Source of the DNA: Mesorhabditis belari
Lineage: Eukaryota > Nematoda > Chromadorea > Rhabditida > Rhabditidae
Assembly: GCA_958450365.1 (NCBI GenBank)
Contig: CAUEEP010000922.1
Span: 434,001 to 498,000 of the forward strand
Length of the DNA stretch: 64,000 nt
Reading direction: 5' to 3'
Numbering within the stretch: position 1 is the first letter of the stretch; the number at the start of each line of letters is the position of its first letter. The notes below the pieces were generated by a model. It searched no databases. It was not told where the DNA came from and was given only the letters and a program-made list of their open reading frames with translations. The translations under genes and the position numbers were made by a program. Shown here piece after piece: positions 15,928 through 28,045 of this stretch.

Positions 15928-16145
15928 CCATATTTTCTCTAATAGTAGTGCACCCTGGCGAGCCGAGTTGATCACTATTTTATGGTTTCCAAGCTTTTGC
16001 ATAAGCGGAACACTCTAATCATCGTCAAGATCTCATCGTCAGCTACATTTTCCGACCCCACATCGATAGGTTCTGATAAGCGGTTCTGGAGATTTCGAGC
16101 AATTTAGGCGACGCTCAGGGAGCACTACTATTAGAGAGAATACGG
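15928..16145. mobile_element. About 220-bp MITE, same family as 15617-15714
   Basis: Left TATTTTCTCTAATAGTAGTG followed by CACC, and right GGAGCACTACTATTAGAGAG followed by AATACGG, are inverted copies; the right end is flanked by TA. The interior is unrelated to the 98-bp relative. Confidence 0.75.
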
Positions 16146-16589
16146 TAATCATTTTTTTAAATTCTGAATACACATGTTGGCTTTTTGGCTTTCTTATGAA
16201 TCCGAGGATTTTCTAGGTCGATGATTCAAATTGATGCTTAATCCAAGATTAAATAACTTTGATTTTCATCCCGATTTGTGTGTGATCCCCAAATCGAAAA
16301 TCTCTCTTTGGATTCCCCCACATCTGTACCCAATTTTCCCAATTTTCTGACCACTCTAGATCAAAAAGAAAAGAAAGAAAAGAAAGAAAAAGAAAGAACA
16401 AATTGGATTCATCTGTTCTTTTGAAACCAAAAAGAAAAGATTTCATTGCTTTTTACGTCGAAAGTTTCAATTTTGTGGAAGGATTGGCAACATTGACTCA
16501 CAAAAATGAACACAGTCATCCCACAAAAATGAACGCCTGATTTTACGAATTTCGAGTTTTACGAATCCCATTCAATCTATGCTTTGATT

Positions 16590-16748
16590 TCTTTGTCTAT
16601 TCTGTCTCTTCTGTCTATTCTGTCTCTTCTGTCTATTCTGTCTCTTCTGTCTATTCTGTCTCTTCTGTCTATTCTGTCTCTTCTGTCTATTCTGTCTCTT
16701 CTATCTATTCTGTCTCTTCTGTCTATTCTGTCTCTTCTATCTATTCTG
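16590..16748. repeat. 18-bp minisatellite (TCTGTCTATTCTGTCTCT)n
   Basis: About eight tandem copies, with G-to-A changes in two of the last copies. The 18-bp unit is itself two 9-bp half-units. It is a multiple of 3, so it makes an artificial ORF of Leu/Ser/Ile. Confidence 0.9.
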
Positions 16749-17587
16749 CCTATTCAAATCAACAGCTGTCCTTAAAACCCTCCATTTTTGCATTTTAACG
16801 CGTTTTTCCTTTCCTTGATTGGTTCATCTAAACCCCGAATTTCGAATCGAACAGATGTGTTGTTGGATTGGTTTCCGAGGGTTTACTAAAGCTTTACTTA
16901 TTTTTAAAAATTCTGAATACACATGCTGAATACACTAAAGCTTAATTTCTTGTATCATGACAATTTCTTTAAATCCCTAAGTATTTAAAAGTTTTTGTAC
17001 CGATTGAAGATTCATTCATTTTCAATCAAACTCTTTCAAAAATTGCGCGAAACGGTAGAAGTCTGAAAGTCAAAAAAAGAAGGATTTGACCTCTAAAGAG
17101 CATTTTTGAGGTGTCCGAATTTTTAGAGATTTCTCAAAGAGGAAAAGGTTTTGAAAAAGTCGATGGGATCAAAGAAAAGAGAGATTTTGAGGTTTCACAG
17201 GGGCAAGAAAAGGGAAAGAAGTAGGGGAAAGAGTAAGGGAAAGAGTAAGGAAAAGAGCAAGGAAAAGAGCAAGGAAAAGGTTTCGTAACCAAAAAGAAGG
17301 ACTGCAGGTGGTCAACGGATGGCCTTGTATTGGAAGAAGAAATTGCAGCTGTGATTACTCGATGAGCAAGAAAAGACGTAAAGGGAAAAAGAAGACAGTG
17401 AAGTGACAGGAGGAGATCCTTGTGAATCTCTTGGATCTGTTCTCTCTTTTTTGGATGACCTCGGTGTCTCGATCTCCCACTGACACCGTCTTTTCTTTTC
17501 TTCTTCTCTCAACGATCTTTATTGTCCACAATTCAATCTGTGAATGATCGAATGAGTGTTTTCATGATCTTTTACAAGTTCAATTAA

Positions 17588-17627
17588 CTTTAGAAGCGGT
17601 TGATCAAAGGATCAACCGCTTCTAAAG
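17588..17627. repeat. Perfect palindrome, 18-bp arms, 4-nt loop
   Basis: CTTTAGAAGCGGTTGATC, AAAG loop, then the exact reverse complement. No flanking TA duplication or transposon-like ends seen. Confidence 0.9.
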
Positions 17628-18043
17628 CTTCTAAAGTCTTTGAATCTTTGTCTTTAGTCCTTTAATCTTTATCTTTCTTTGTCTTTCTTTGTCTTTCTTT
17701 ATTAGTTCTCAAATTTTAATGCAAATTTTCAATCTTGGAGTCATAATTGATATTAAAATATTCAACTGATGAGATTTGAAGGAGTTTCTTATTAATTGAT
17801 AAAGCTTTTTGCACAGATTTGATCAGCTGACTGATTAACACTGAACATTTCAAGCTTTCAATTTGATTTCAACCTTTCCAACAATTTAATCAATCAATCC
17901 ACCAAAAAAGCTAATTCTTTGTGTTTCTTCAATCAAAAACAATACGTATCTCTTTTCGATCCCCCTATTCCTCAAATCTTTGATGTTTGTTGTGTATCAG
18001 TGTACCATCTGCCTCTCTCCATTCTGTTCTGTTCTGTTCTCTT

Positions 18044-18092
18044 CTCTCCTTTCCCCTCTTCTCACCTGAGGTGAGAAGAGGGGAAAGGAGAG
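18044..18092. repeat. Perfect palindrome, 23-bp arms, 3-nt loop
   Basis: The left arm 18044-18066 (pyrimidine-rich, ending CTCTTCTCACC) is the exact complement of 18070-18092 with a TGA loop. An extra GGAGA repeat follows on the right. Confidence 0.9.
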
Positions 18093-20053
18093 GAGAGGAG
18101 AGAATTGGCCACTCGCCAATCCTGCTCACCTTGACAGAAAATCTTCGTATTCTTTCGAAAGTCTTTCAACCATTCTTTTGCAATTCTTCTACCACTTATC
18201 ATCTTTTTTCAAGATTTCAAAACCCTTTCTCCAGTTATCCGATGAGTAATTGTATTGCAGATTGAAAAATTTCTGTTTTCGAACAGGAAAACTCAATGAA
18301 CTGGTTAAAATTGCCTAAGCCTGAGCTTGAAACTTGCCTGTTAAACAACCGGAAATCTTTATCTCGATCATATTCTTCGTCATCCGTTGCACAGGTTGTT
18401 TATATTTCAAAATTCCCTCAAATTCCCCTCAAAATCTTTGTTTTTCTTTACTTTTTTTGACTTCTTTTCACCGATTTCCGCAGATTTATGTGCCAAAAAT
18501 AGCCAAAAAGGCAAAAATGCCAAAAAAGCAAAAAAAGAGAGAAAATCCCCGATTTCTGCGTCATTTCTTTTGGTCGATGAAAAATCACAAAATATCCCCC
18601 AAAATTCCCAGGATTTGTTGTCATATGTTTTTGCAAAGAAATGTGTAGTTTTTTTTTTGGAGAAAGCAGTGATCGGTGAAGTGAACTTTAGTGAATCTCA
18701 GTTGATGAGAGCTCAAGAAAAGCTGTTTTTAGCTGTTTAGCTGTTTAGAAAATCGGACTACAAGAAGTTGTAGTTGAGTGGAAATTGGTCGATTTTACTT
18801 AAAAATAACTTTCTTTAAGTTGGAGGAGTTGCTATTTTTAAGATATTCATTTTAAGAGTTCATTTTAAGAGTTGGCAAGAGTTCGCATTTTTGGGGAATC
18901 TAGGAGAGCTAGAATTGAAGATTTACTCTAGGGAGAGCTAGAGTTGAGGATTTACTTGTAAAGCTTGTAAAGCTTGTAAAGCATTTTCCCTATTCCCAGA
19001 TATCCGCTTTTTCCCTATTCTCAAATCAGAAAGAAATGCCTGGCACGGCAGTGGGCACTCAGTGGAAAATTTTGCACACAAAAACTCCCTACCACATTGA
19101 AATTTTTTTGCCTATCTCTTCGTACAAACCAAAAAAAAGGGGCACAAAATCTCGAATCTTTTTTAAAGCTAATTAGTACCATATTGAGGGTAGTACTGCA
19201 AGGTTTTTGAATGATTTTTTTGAATGCTTTTTGTTCATTTGAAAAAGATCGTAAAGTGATGGTTTTGATGGAGTTGAAAGCAAAAAAAAAGCAGGCTTTT
19301 TGTAGTACAAGCTAGCCGTACGACGTTACACATTACTTTACTAGTGTAGTCGGCTGTAATTAGTGCTATTTAGTACGAAAGCTTTAACAAAGCTTTAGGT
19401 ATAAAAAATTGTATTATTGAAAAAGCCATAAAGACTGGAGTAATTTTGAAAAGAGCCTAGTTCTTAATTGTGTTTAAACTTTAGAAACTTTAAACTTTAC
19501 TTTAGAAAATGAACCCTTTCACCTAAAAGATTCTACTTTTTTCAATCTGATAATTGTTCAGACAAACTTTTCGAAATATCACCTGATCTAGAAGATTTGA
19601 TGAAATTTCAAAAGAATTTCAAAATATTGGAAAAAGAGTCTGTAAAATTTGAACTAAGCCAAGAAATATGACCAAAATCTGGATTATCAAAATATTGGCA
19701 GACATTGAATATATATTTGAATATGAAATATTGCTAGTATCTGATCATTGCTAGGATCATTCAATGTTTATCTATCTGTACTCATTGTTGGTTTATCTGT
19801 AAACATCAATCATTGCAGGCTGAAGTTCCTCAATCCATTTTAGCTGAGAACTTGATATTTTTTATGAGAGTTGAATGTGTTTATCGAGGAATAAACATTC
19901 AAAGAAGAGATTTGTGGAAGAAGGATAAGTTGCAATGGGACACCAAAAAAAGGGGGAAAGGAGGGTAAAGCTGGGAAGGGAAGGATGCAGAAGGAAGACT
20001 TCTCATTAGACACATAATATGATATCATAAATCAACATAAAGCAAAAGATTTG

Positions 20054-20135
20054 GTCCTGAAAGGAATTGAACCCGAACTAGAAGGTCCCACCCTCCCTCT
20101 TGATACAAGCCTCTTATCCACTACACCACTAGGAC
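20054..20135 (-). tRNA. tRNA-like sequence on the minus strand
   Basis: On the minus strand: acceptor 5' GTCCTAG pairs over 5-6 positions with 3' TCAGGAC, an A-box-like TAGTGGTGTAGTGG follows, and a B-box GGGTTCAATTCC sits at the right place. The middle (CTTGTATCAAG, then a G-rich stretch) gives only a poor anticodon arm and suggests a long variable arm. It is the best-preserved tRNA-like sequence in the window, but may still be a pseudogene. Confidence 0.45.
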
Positions 20136-20207
20136 GATATGTCGGTGACTGCGTGGACGCATCAAATAGACGTCAAAAAGGATTTTGTACATTCGAATGT
20201 CGAAATA

Positions 20208-20368
20208 CAGTCGAACTTCGATACAACGAATTTGAAATTGTCAAATGTGCCCAAAATTTCTGCGTAGCTGCCCCAGCCAAAGGCAATCAGTGGCCGTTCA
20301 GGGCAGCTACGCAACAAATTTGAGGTACGTTTTAGGTTCGTTATATCGAAGTTTTCGAAGGTCGACTG
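20208..20368. mobile_element. 161-bp MITE with pogo/Tc1-like ends and TA duplication
   Basis: The left end CAGTCGAACTTCGATACAAC and the complement of the right end (CAGTCGACCTTCGAAAACTT then CGATATAACGAA) are imperfect inverted copies; both sides are flanked by TA (20206-20207, 20369-20370). The inner arms CTGCGTAGCTGCCC and GGGCAGCTACGCA also pair. Confidence 0.8.
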
Positions 20369-23300
20369 TACCAACAATGTCACTTACTATTGCGTACCTG
20401 ATTAGCCTTGAATTCTATCAAACTCGGCTCTGACTCACAATATTCTGTCCATTAGCCCTAAGAACAAATTCTTTTATTTAAGAACAGATCATATCACAGA
20501 TCTAGTTATCAAACATGAAGATATTCCCCCGATCTTTCCCTCTCACTGATCTATTTGATGTCCAGCAGTGCAAATCTCAGCAGACAAATCGCTCCCAAAT
20601 GCCTCATAAACAAAGCTCGATTAGTGGATGAGAAAAAGGAAGAGAGACAAATAAAAGCAACTCAAAAAAAAGTAGACAAAGTGGGGGAAAAGCTGACCTT
20701 TCTTTAGAACAGACAAACGGGTGCCACCTGGTCAACACAGATGTCTGTGAAAGGGGGAAAAGGGGAAGAGAAGGGATTTCTGTTTGGGGATTGTGCTTGA
20801 ATGGATTGTTGCTCGGATCACACCACTCATTCCTCAATGAAAATCTTTTTCTGACTTCTGCAAAGTTTCAGTGTTGCTATTTTTGATCGAGCCAGAAAAG
20901 TTCCAATATTTTTTTTGATTTCCTCATCTCCTCAATTTGCACAGAAATCCCTGATGCAGCTTTTCGAAGCTTTATTTCTTTGTAGTTATAATCCAAATCG
21001 ACTAATCCAAAGAAAACGAAACGATTTCGACAAAAATAGAAAACGAAATCATTTCGCTAGAGATTTCAAGCCAGTTTTTAGTTTTTAAAACAAAAACTTT
21101 TCAATAAGACTTCAATTTCAACTTCCTTTTATTGTCATTTCAAATTTCTTATTTTATTTGGACTTTTGCCAGGGCCAAAAGAGGGAAATTGAGGGCCAAA
21201 AGGGCCAAAAGAAGACAAGTAATTAGAAAAAGGGAAAAGGAAAGGAAAGCGGAAAGGGAAATTATGCATTTCGAAAGGAAATACTCGGAAAATGAGTAAA
21301 AATGGGAATTGGGAAAGGAAATAACAAAGGAGACATCAAAAATTAGATTAGCTTTTGGAGGAAAAGAAGATCTTTGAGGAAAAGAAAAAAAGAAAGGATA
21401 TCATAAAGATTTCTTCCTTTACCTTTCATCTTTTCACTTTTTCTCTCCAAATCCAATAAAATGTATGGATGAACTCCCCGAAAATCTGAGCTTTTGCTTT
21501 CTTTTTTGAAGTGTAATCGTAGATCAACTGTTAAATCCTTAATCAACTCTTAAATCCTTAATCATTACAGTTTTCTGTTTTCTTTTATCTTTTTTTGAAA
21601 TTAAGGATCTTTTGAAGCATCTTTTTAATACTTGGGCTTTAAGAAAATAGAGATTTGAAAGATTTCAAAATAGAAAATAGAGATTTCAACGTATTATTGT
21701 TATCTTTAGATTTTCTTCAACTTTGTGACTCAATCTTTTGCAGAAAAATTCTCAAATTTCCTACCTAATCCCTATTTTCCTCAGAACTTTTTCTTCCTGA
21801 AACATTCTCGAATATTTCTTTTCAAACAACAGTTCTTTTTCCCCATTTTTGAATGTTTTCGTGGTGCTTGGCAACGTGTGTGAATCCCCTCACTCACCCC
21901 GAACACTCCGACAACTCCAAACTTTCTTCTTTCCACCTTTTTTTTCTGAATTTTCAATGTTTCACTCAAAAGGAGGCTTATTTTCCCATTTATCACCATA
22001 TTGTTTTATGTTTTTCAATTTTTGATCATCAGTTCATGTTTTTGTTGCTCAAAAAGAAGCGATTGATAATCCGCATGTTGATCAAATGTTATTATTTGAT
22101 GGCTAACACCTTTTTGAAATCAAAGATTAAAAGAAATACTGCAAATGGATTGGAAAATCTTTTGAAATCTCTAAACTACAAAGTTTTTACTGTTTTAGTT
22201 TAAAACTACAATGCAAAAATGCGTCTAGACTGATGAGGAAAGAGATTTCGAAAAGATCTCCAAAAGATCTCCAAAAGATTTCCAAAAATCAAACACCACA
22301 AACTTCATGAGTCCATTTGAATTGTGGGGAGTTGTGTTTGCCTGGTCGTGCTTGATTCCTTAATTTCCTGGAAATTTCGTTTTCTGCTGTTCTTGGAAAA
22401 GGCCCCAGGGGACCCAGGGGAAGAAGAGGATGAGAAGAGGAGAGGAGACAGCGAATTGCAGAGATCTCTCTGAGTCTTCTTCTCTTTCTCTTCCAAGAAC
22501 GACGAGACCAAAAAGAGCAAAAAACTAGACTGAATAATTGCCATCCTCACAACGATGTCCCCTCTTCCATCAGACTTTTCAAAATCTAGATGGTATCTAG
22601 ATGTCCTTTGATTTAAGTCTGCTGGAAGTTGCTAGTTGGGTAGCTTCTATCATTGATAAGCTAGGGTTTTAAATTCCAATTGTGGATATCCTGAGTCTAA
22701 GCCAGAGAGCTACCTTACCTGCAAAACCAGCTACAAGTCTACAAGTCCATCCCTTGGCCAAGTCCCAACAACGAAGCTCCCCACTCATAATTACCCATCC
22801 TCTTCTTCTTTGCATTCCTTTCCACTTTCCCCTATCGATTCCCATCTCATCTCTTGTGTTCTCTGTTCTGCACCATTGATCTCTCCTTTGCATGGATCTC
22901 TGTCTGATTCCCTCCTTCCCATCATCCACTCCCCACTCCCAATCCCCTTGGTCACTCTCCCCTTTTCTACCAATGTTGCCAGCTGTCCCCCTTTTCTCAA
23001 TTTCTCATCTCATTTCCAATACCAATCCATTCATCCATTGCATTTATTTCATTCTCGTGCGGTCTCGCTCGCTTAATCAATTTTCGAGCTATTGGTTTTC
23101 ATGATGATTAGATGATTTTCATGAAGATTCATTGTTGGCAGTGTTGACTGAGATTTCTGCATCTAATCTCATCAAAATCTAGAGTTAACACCTGTTCTTT
23201 AGTATATATTCTTTCAAAAACCATTTCAACACTACGGCAGGTTTGTTCTTTCATTTCCCATGATTTTTCGTTTTCCCCGTACTTCTTTCAGAATCTCACC

Positions 23301-23855
23301 TGTTTATCGTTTATCTGATTACCTTTCCCCACAAATGACTATTTCACTGATTGAAGCGGAAAATCTACTCAAAAAGTGTACAATTATTGAATAGTTTCAT
23401 AACATAACAACTAATAACTTCATAGCAACGAAATAATAATTATGTGGGTGGGGAAGAAGGGGGGAAAGATGAGTAATGATCAATTATAGAGGAAGCTTCA
23501 AATTAGAGAAGGGTTTCTTGGCCATTACAGGTGAGCTCATTCATTTGTTATTTGATAGAAAATGTCATTAAAATGTCATTGAAGTGTTAAGTGTTCAACT
23601 TTATCTTGATCGATGATTTTCTTTATAAACTAAAGTCCCTCATTGAGCTCATTGAGAAGCTTCATTCAGCATTGAGAAGCTTCATTTAGTACTTCTTGTT
23701 TCACATTAATTTCTGTATCAAAAGGAAGCTCTTAATCTTTCAAAAACTTAGCCAAAACATTTACAAATTACTTATAAACAAAATATTTCGATCACGGAAC
23801 TCTGCAAATTATTGAGGTAGAAAAAAATTGAGTGTGAGAAAAGAGAGCAATTTGT

Positions 23856-23906
23856 GAGGAAAGGAAAGGAAAGGAAAGGAAAGGAAAGGAAAGGAAAGGA
23901 AAGAAA
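23856..23906. repeat. (GGAAA)n microsatellite
   Basis: About nine uninterrupted GGAAA units. Confidence 0.9.
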
Positions 23907-24321
23907 ACCTCTTCGTTGGAAAAAGAGAGAGAAAAGAAGGAGTTCAGTTGACCGGAACTGCACTCATCCGCGAAAAGAAATGAGAAACTTTTCAATATTT
24001 CAATATTTCTTTAATGTTTCCTAAATGTTTCCTAAATTTTCGTTTTTATTTTTGTTTGCTTCTCAAAGCTCCCAATTTCAAGATGGCTGCAGCTGATTTC
24101 CGAAAATAATTGTTTCTGTCATTTTTGTTTTTTTGAATGAATCATTTATGATTCTTCGAATTTATTTATTGAAAAAAGGCTAATTTTAACCATTTTAATT
24201 TAAAAGCTTCAAAATTTAATGTGTGTTTTTTTTAATTTAAAAATCTATAAAAGCTTAAGTGCTTAAGTGCAACTCGAAACATAAAACCTTCTTCAATTCC
24301 ATCATTTTCTTCAATTCCATC

Positions 24322-24402
24322 AGTTAATTTCAGTTAATTTCAGTTAATTTCAACAAATTTCAACAAATTTCAACAAATTTCAGCTAATTTCAGTAAATTT
24401 AT
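24322..24402. repeat. 10-bp tandem repeat (CAGTTAATTT)n and variants
   Basis: Eight units drifting from CAGTTAATTT to CAACAAATTT to CAGCTAATTT. Confidence 0.8.
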
Positions 24403-25434
24403 AAAAGATTTACATAAATTCTTAATTTTCTTTTCTTCTCCACTTTACTAACTGTCATAAAATCGAATTCTCTGTTTTGTGGAGTGAAATCGGAAATTCA
24501 TTGAGCTCTCCATTGAAAATGCATCCTTTTTGCATTTCGTTTTTCTCGTTTTTCTTTAAATGAATATTCTTAAAATTTTCCTCTTTGCTGAGATTTATTT
24601 TATAGGTTTTCATCGGGTTTTTTCATTTAGAAACATTATTTTTTGGGCTGTCAAACCAAGGAATCAAATGGATCTGGTCGCCTGATCTGATTGCCCGATC
24701 AGGCCGATCTAGTCCACTAAAGTTTCCTTGAATAAAATTATGTAAAAAAAATCTAAGATGTAAATCTAAGCTTTAGATTTTCTAAGCTAAGCTTTAGAGG
24801 CTGAAGTCTTCAAAGTGCTTTTCCAATACAGCCATTTAGATCAAAGGGATCTCCCAAGAAAGAGCTCTTTCATTGTCCATTTTTATGATCGACCTCGAGC
24901 TCGTAAACTCTCGACGATATTTTGTCAAAAGTTTCCTCCAACTAGTAGATATTTTAATGCTACAATTTTCTAATAGTTTCCTAATATTACCTGTGTTTTT
25001 TTCTTTTCAATACCCAGCAACAGAAGCTATGATTTTGCTTGCTCAACAGATCTCTTCTCAACTTTCTCTTGAATGATTTTCTTGAATGTTTTTCGTTTTC
25101 ATATAAAAGTCTACTTGATCAAAAGCTTTTGAATTCAATGTTTCTTTTCAATAATCTTAATCCCTTTTAAAGATTTGATCCCAAATTACAAGATCAATCC
25201 ACCCTCAACCGGTAATGATAAATAAATCATCAAATCTCCTGGGGGTGGAGAGAGAGAGCATTTAATCTCTCATTTCAAAAGAAAGTTCGAAAAACATTTA
25301 AATTATAGAAATGATTTTTAAAAACACTCTATTTTACTTAAAAAAATTGTTATTTACTTATAAATTTCTTTTTAAAAACAGTTCTATTCTACATATCTTT
25401 TAACAGAAATTCAAACGGATCCAAGACCTAAGAT

Positions 25435-25504
25435 AAGAGATCTCTCCAAGACTCTGAGAGATCTCTCATCGACTCTGAGAGTCTGAGAGATCTCTCCAAG
25501 ACTA
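25435..25504. repeat. Mixed direct and palindromic AGAGATCTCT repeat
   Basis: GAGATCTCT occurs four times, interleaved with GACTCTGAGAG, itself nearly palindromic. Confidence 0.7.
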
Positions 25505-26458
25505 ACTATAAGCATAAATTGAACCTTTAAAACTTCAACTAAGCTTGAATTCTCGAAATTTTCTCAATAAGTTCATAGCTTTGAGCGGTTACCTAGCAAT
25601 TTCTATATACCTTGACCAGTCGGGGGATGGGTCATAAATGGGCAGCCAGAGAGGGACATCCCCAAAGGGGCGGGGCTCTGGCCTTGTCCCCCTCTGCCCC
25701 ATCTCCCCCATCTCCCCCATCTCCTCCTCTCCCCCATCTCCTCTTCTGTCTCACATTCTGATCACAAGGATGCTTGCCCATATAAGGGCCCAGGAAAGAG
25801 AAAAATCCCCTCACAAGGGTTCAGTCTGACCCAAGCCCCAGGCATCCGCGTGGTTCGCTTGTGAAATTGGGAACATCTTTTGAAAGTTGTTATTCATCAG
25901 TTCTACAATTTGATTCATATTTTAATACATTTCCATCATTGCAGTTATCTTTTTTTCTTCTTTGCCCAGCCGCGTGTTAAGCTCTTAGCAAAAAACTTGC
26001 TTATCAAAGTGGATGTTTGGTGGAATTTTTGAATTTTTCGTTTAAGAAGCCATTCAAAGTGATGGATTGGCTTTCCAGTAAAGTTCTCATGGATTAGATC
26101 AGTCTAAAGTTAGAGTCAGGGATTAGCCTAAAGTAGCCTACGAGTGCCAAGTAAATAGTTCTGCTAATCTAGACAAAGTTTGCCCTATTAGCTTACTGTA
26201 CTATTTGCCTAGTACTCCTTATTTCTTCATTATTTGCTTGTTATCAGCTTAAGAATTGGGTCTCTTGTCACCTCGATGTATCCATTTGGGCGATGACCCT
26301 GCGAGTGAACGAGTGAGTGAACGAGTGAGTCCAATTGACCCCTCAATTCCCCTTTCTCTTCCATTTGGGGTCAGATTGGCACCTTTCCAATCCATGAGTC
26401 CACACTTTCCCGCACTTTTCCTATCCAAAGGCTGAATGCATGAGTGCAATAAGTGGAG

Positions 26459-26460
26459 TA

Positions 26461-26493
<33 letters not shown>

Positions 26494-26496
26494 AAC
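26459..26496. repeat. (GAAA)n microsatellite
   Basis: Nine GAAA units. Confidence 0.9.
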
Positions 26497-27071
26497 AAGA
26501 GCCACAGGAGCCACCTGTCACCGCGCAGGCATTACCCGAGGTGATCACAAAAAAAATGACTGGGAAAGAGGCGTAACCTGCTTGAGTATTCAAATTTGTA
26601 TCAGATTAACCGATAAGATTTATTTTAGTATTCAAAACTATTCAAAAGATCTCTTACAAAGTCCAGAATTCTTCAATTAACCATGACTCAGTTTTTGATT
26701 CCAAATCTTTCCAACTTATCCCTTGTTTTTGCATTTCTTTCTGAAACTTCCCCTTTATAATCTCTCTTTTCCTTTTCAACACGTTAAAAAGCTTTCCCCT
26801 GGTTAGTTCCTCCTACAATTTATTCTCTACACAATTCTTTTTTACAATTCCCCATTTTTCTGTGACGCAAAATGTTCATCCGCAAATCGCAAAAAACGAG
26901 CACAAATCTATTAAAAATGAGCGTCAAAAGCAAGCGGCCGATCAAACGTAATTTTGCTCTAAAATGTCGTTCAGCCAGTCACACGATCGCCTCACATGAA
27001 TCACGCCGTTTATCACTCCAAAAACTCTTTCCATAAGTCTTTCGCAAGTCAAATATCGAAAAAATACAATA

Positions 27072-27140
27072 TTGACCCGTTTTGCTCAATATTTTGCTCA
27101 ATATTGAGCCATTTTGCTCAATATTTTGCTCAATATTAAG
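27072..27140. repeat. Tandem repeat (TTTTGCTCAATA)n
   Basis: Four to five copies of TTTTGCTCAATA, some joined through a CTCAATATTGAG palindrome. Confidence 0.8.
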
Positions 27141-27911
27141 CAGTACTTGGAAATGTTCCAGGGAAACGAAATGGATAAGTGATGAAAGTAAACAAGAACT
27201 ACAGGTAGCAAAAAGTTCAGCGTGCAAAAAAAGTTGTTATCCTTGTTTGGATGATCTTTCAAGTGTGGAGGGGAACTCGTTGTGACTGGGTGAATGTTTT
27301 TGCCGTTCGAAAAGAAGCCCATAGAGGGGAGTCTCAGACCCAGGCCGAGGCTTGGCCTTTTGAGACCCCCTTTTCCCTTTGTGAACACCAGAAACCGCTC
27401 TAGACTTCAAATAAACACGTAAACACGTGACCCCTATAGTCTCTTTTCATTTTTCCCCCATACACTCGTAGAAATCAGTTCTTTTAAACCTCGTTGTAAA
27501 CAGGTTTTTTTTTGGCTTATTTGTCAAGGGTGATGGCTTGCAAAAGTCATGTAGTCTTTGTGATCAGAGAACGCGTAAACAACTCTTTCACATGTTGTTT
27601 TTTATTGGCTTATATTCTTTTGAAAGCTTTTGATTCGATCTGTGTACCGGGACGAATTGAAGTAAAGAGTTGGGTCAAGCCACGTTTTGATATTTCTCTT
27701 TAAAAGCTATACTCTGGGTATTTTGGCCTACTACACCACGATTTTACTTCCATTCCTTAATCCATTTCAGTCATTGATCTCCATCAAATCGTTTGTCTGG
27801 ATCCAAGTGTTCTTTATCAAAAAAATGCGACAAAAACGAGTCTATCCGTGTCCCATTTTGACCCTCCATCCAGACAATACATCTCATTTCCCACAAAAAG
27901 TCAAAAGTGTA

Positions 27912-27941
27912 AGCATCAATCCATTTCTTTGGATTGATGCT
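27912..27941. repeat. Short palindrome, 12-bp arms
   Basis: AGCATCAATCCA, 6-nt loop, TGGATTGATGCT. Confidence 0.8.
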
Positions 27942-27943
27942 CT

Positions 27944-28045
27944 TCTTTCACCTTTCTTTCTTTTCTTCTTCCTTGTCTTCTTTCTTTTCTTCTTCCTTGT
28001 CTTCTTCCTTGTCTTCTTCCTTTTCTTCTTTCTTTTCTTTCTCCA
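27944..28045. repeat. Polypyrimidine (CTTCTTTCTTTT / CTTCTTCCTTGT)n tract
   Basis: About 100 bp of C/T-rich DNA with an imperfect 12-15-bp period; low-complexity ORFs on both strands derive from it. Confidence 0.8.

Larger units (their letters stand above)
16147..20053. other. Gene-free region with simple repeats
   Basis: Apart from the minisatellite and two palindromes listed separately, I see polypurine direct repeats at about 17200-17282 (GGGAAAGAGTAA-type) and AT-rich single-copy sequence. No ORF with recognisable domains or credible splice structure. Confidence 0.55.

Noticed and set aside
16584..16775. Leu/Ser/Ile repeat ORF
   Set aside because: Translation of the 18-bp minisatellite only.
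23856..26496. Regular repeats considered as a CRISPR-like array
   Set aside because: Units are 4-10 bp with no spacers; ordinary eukaryotic microsatellites.
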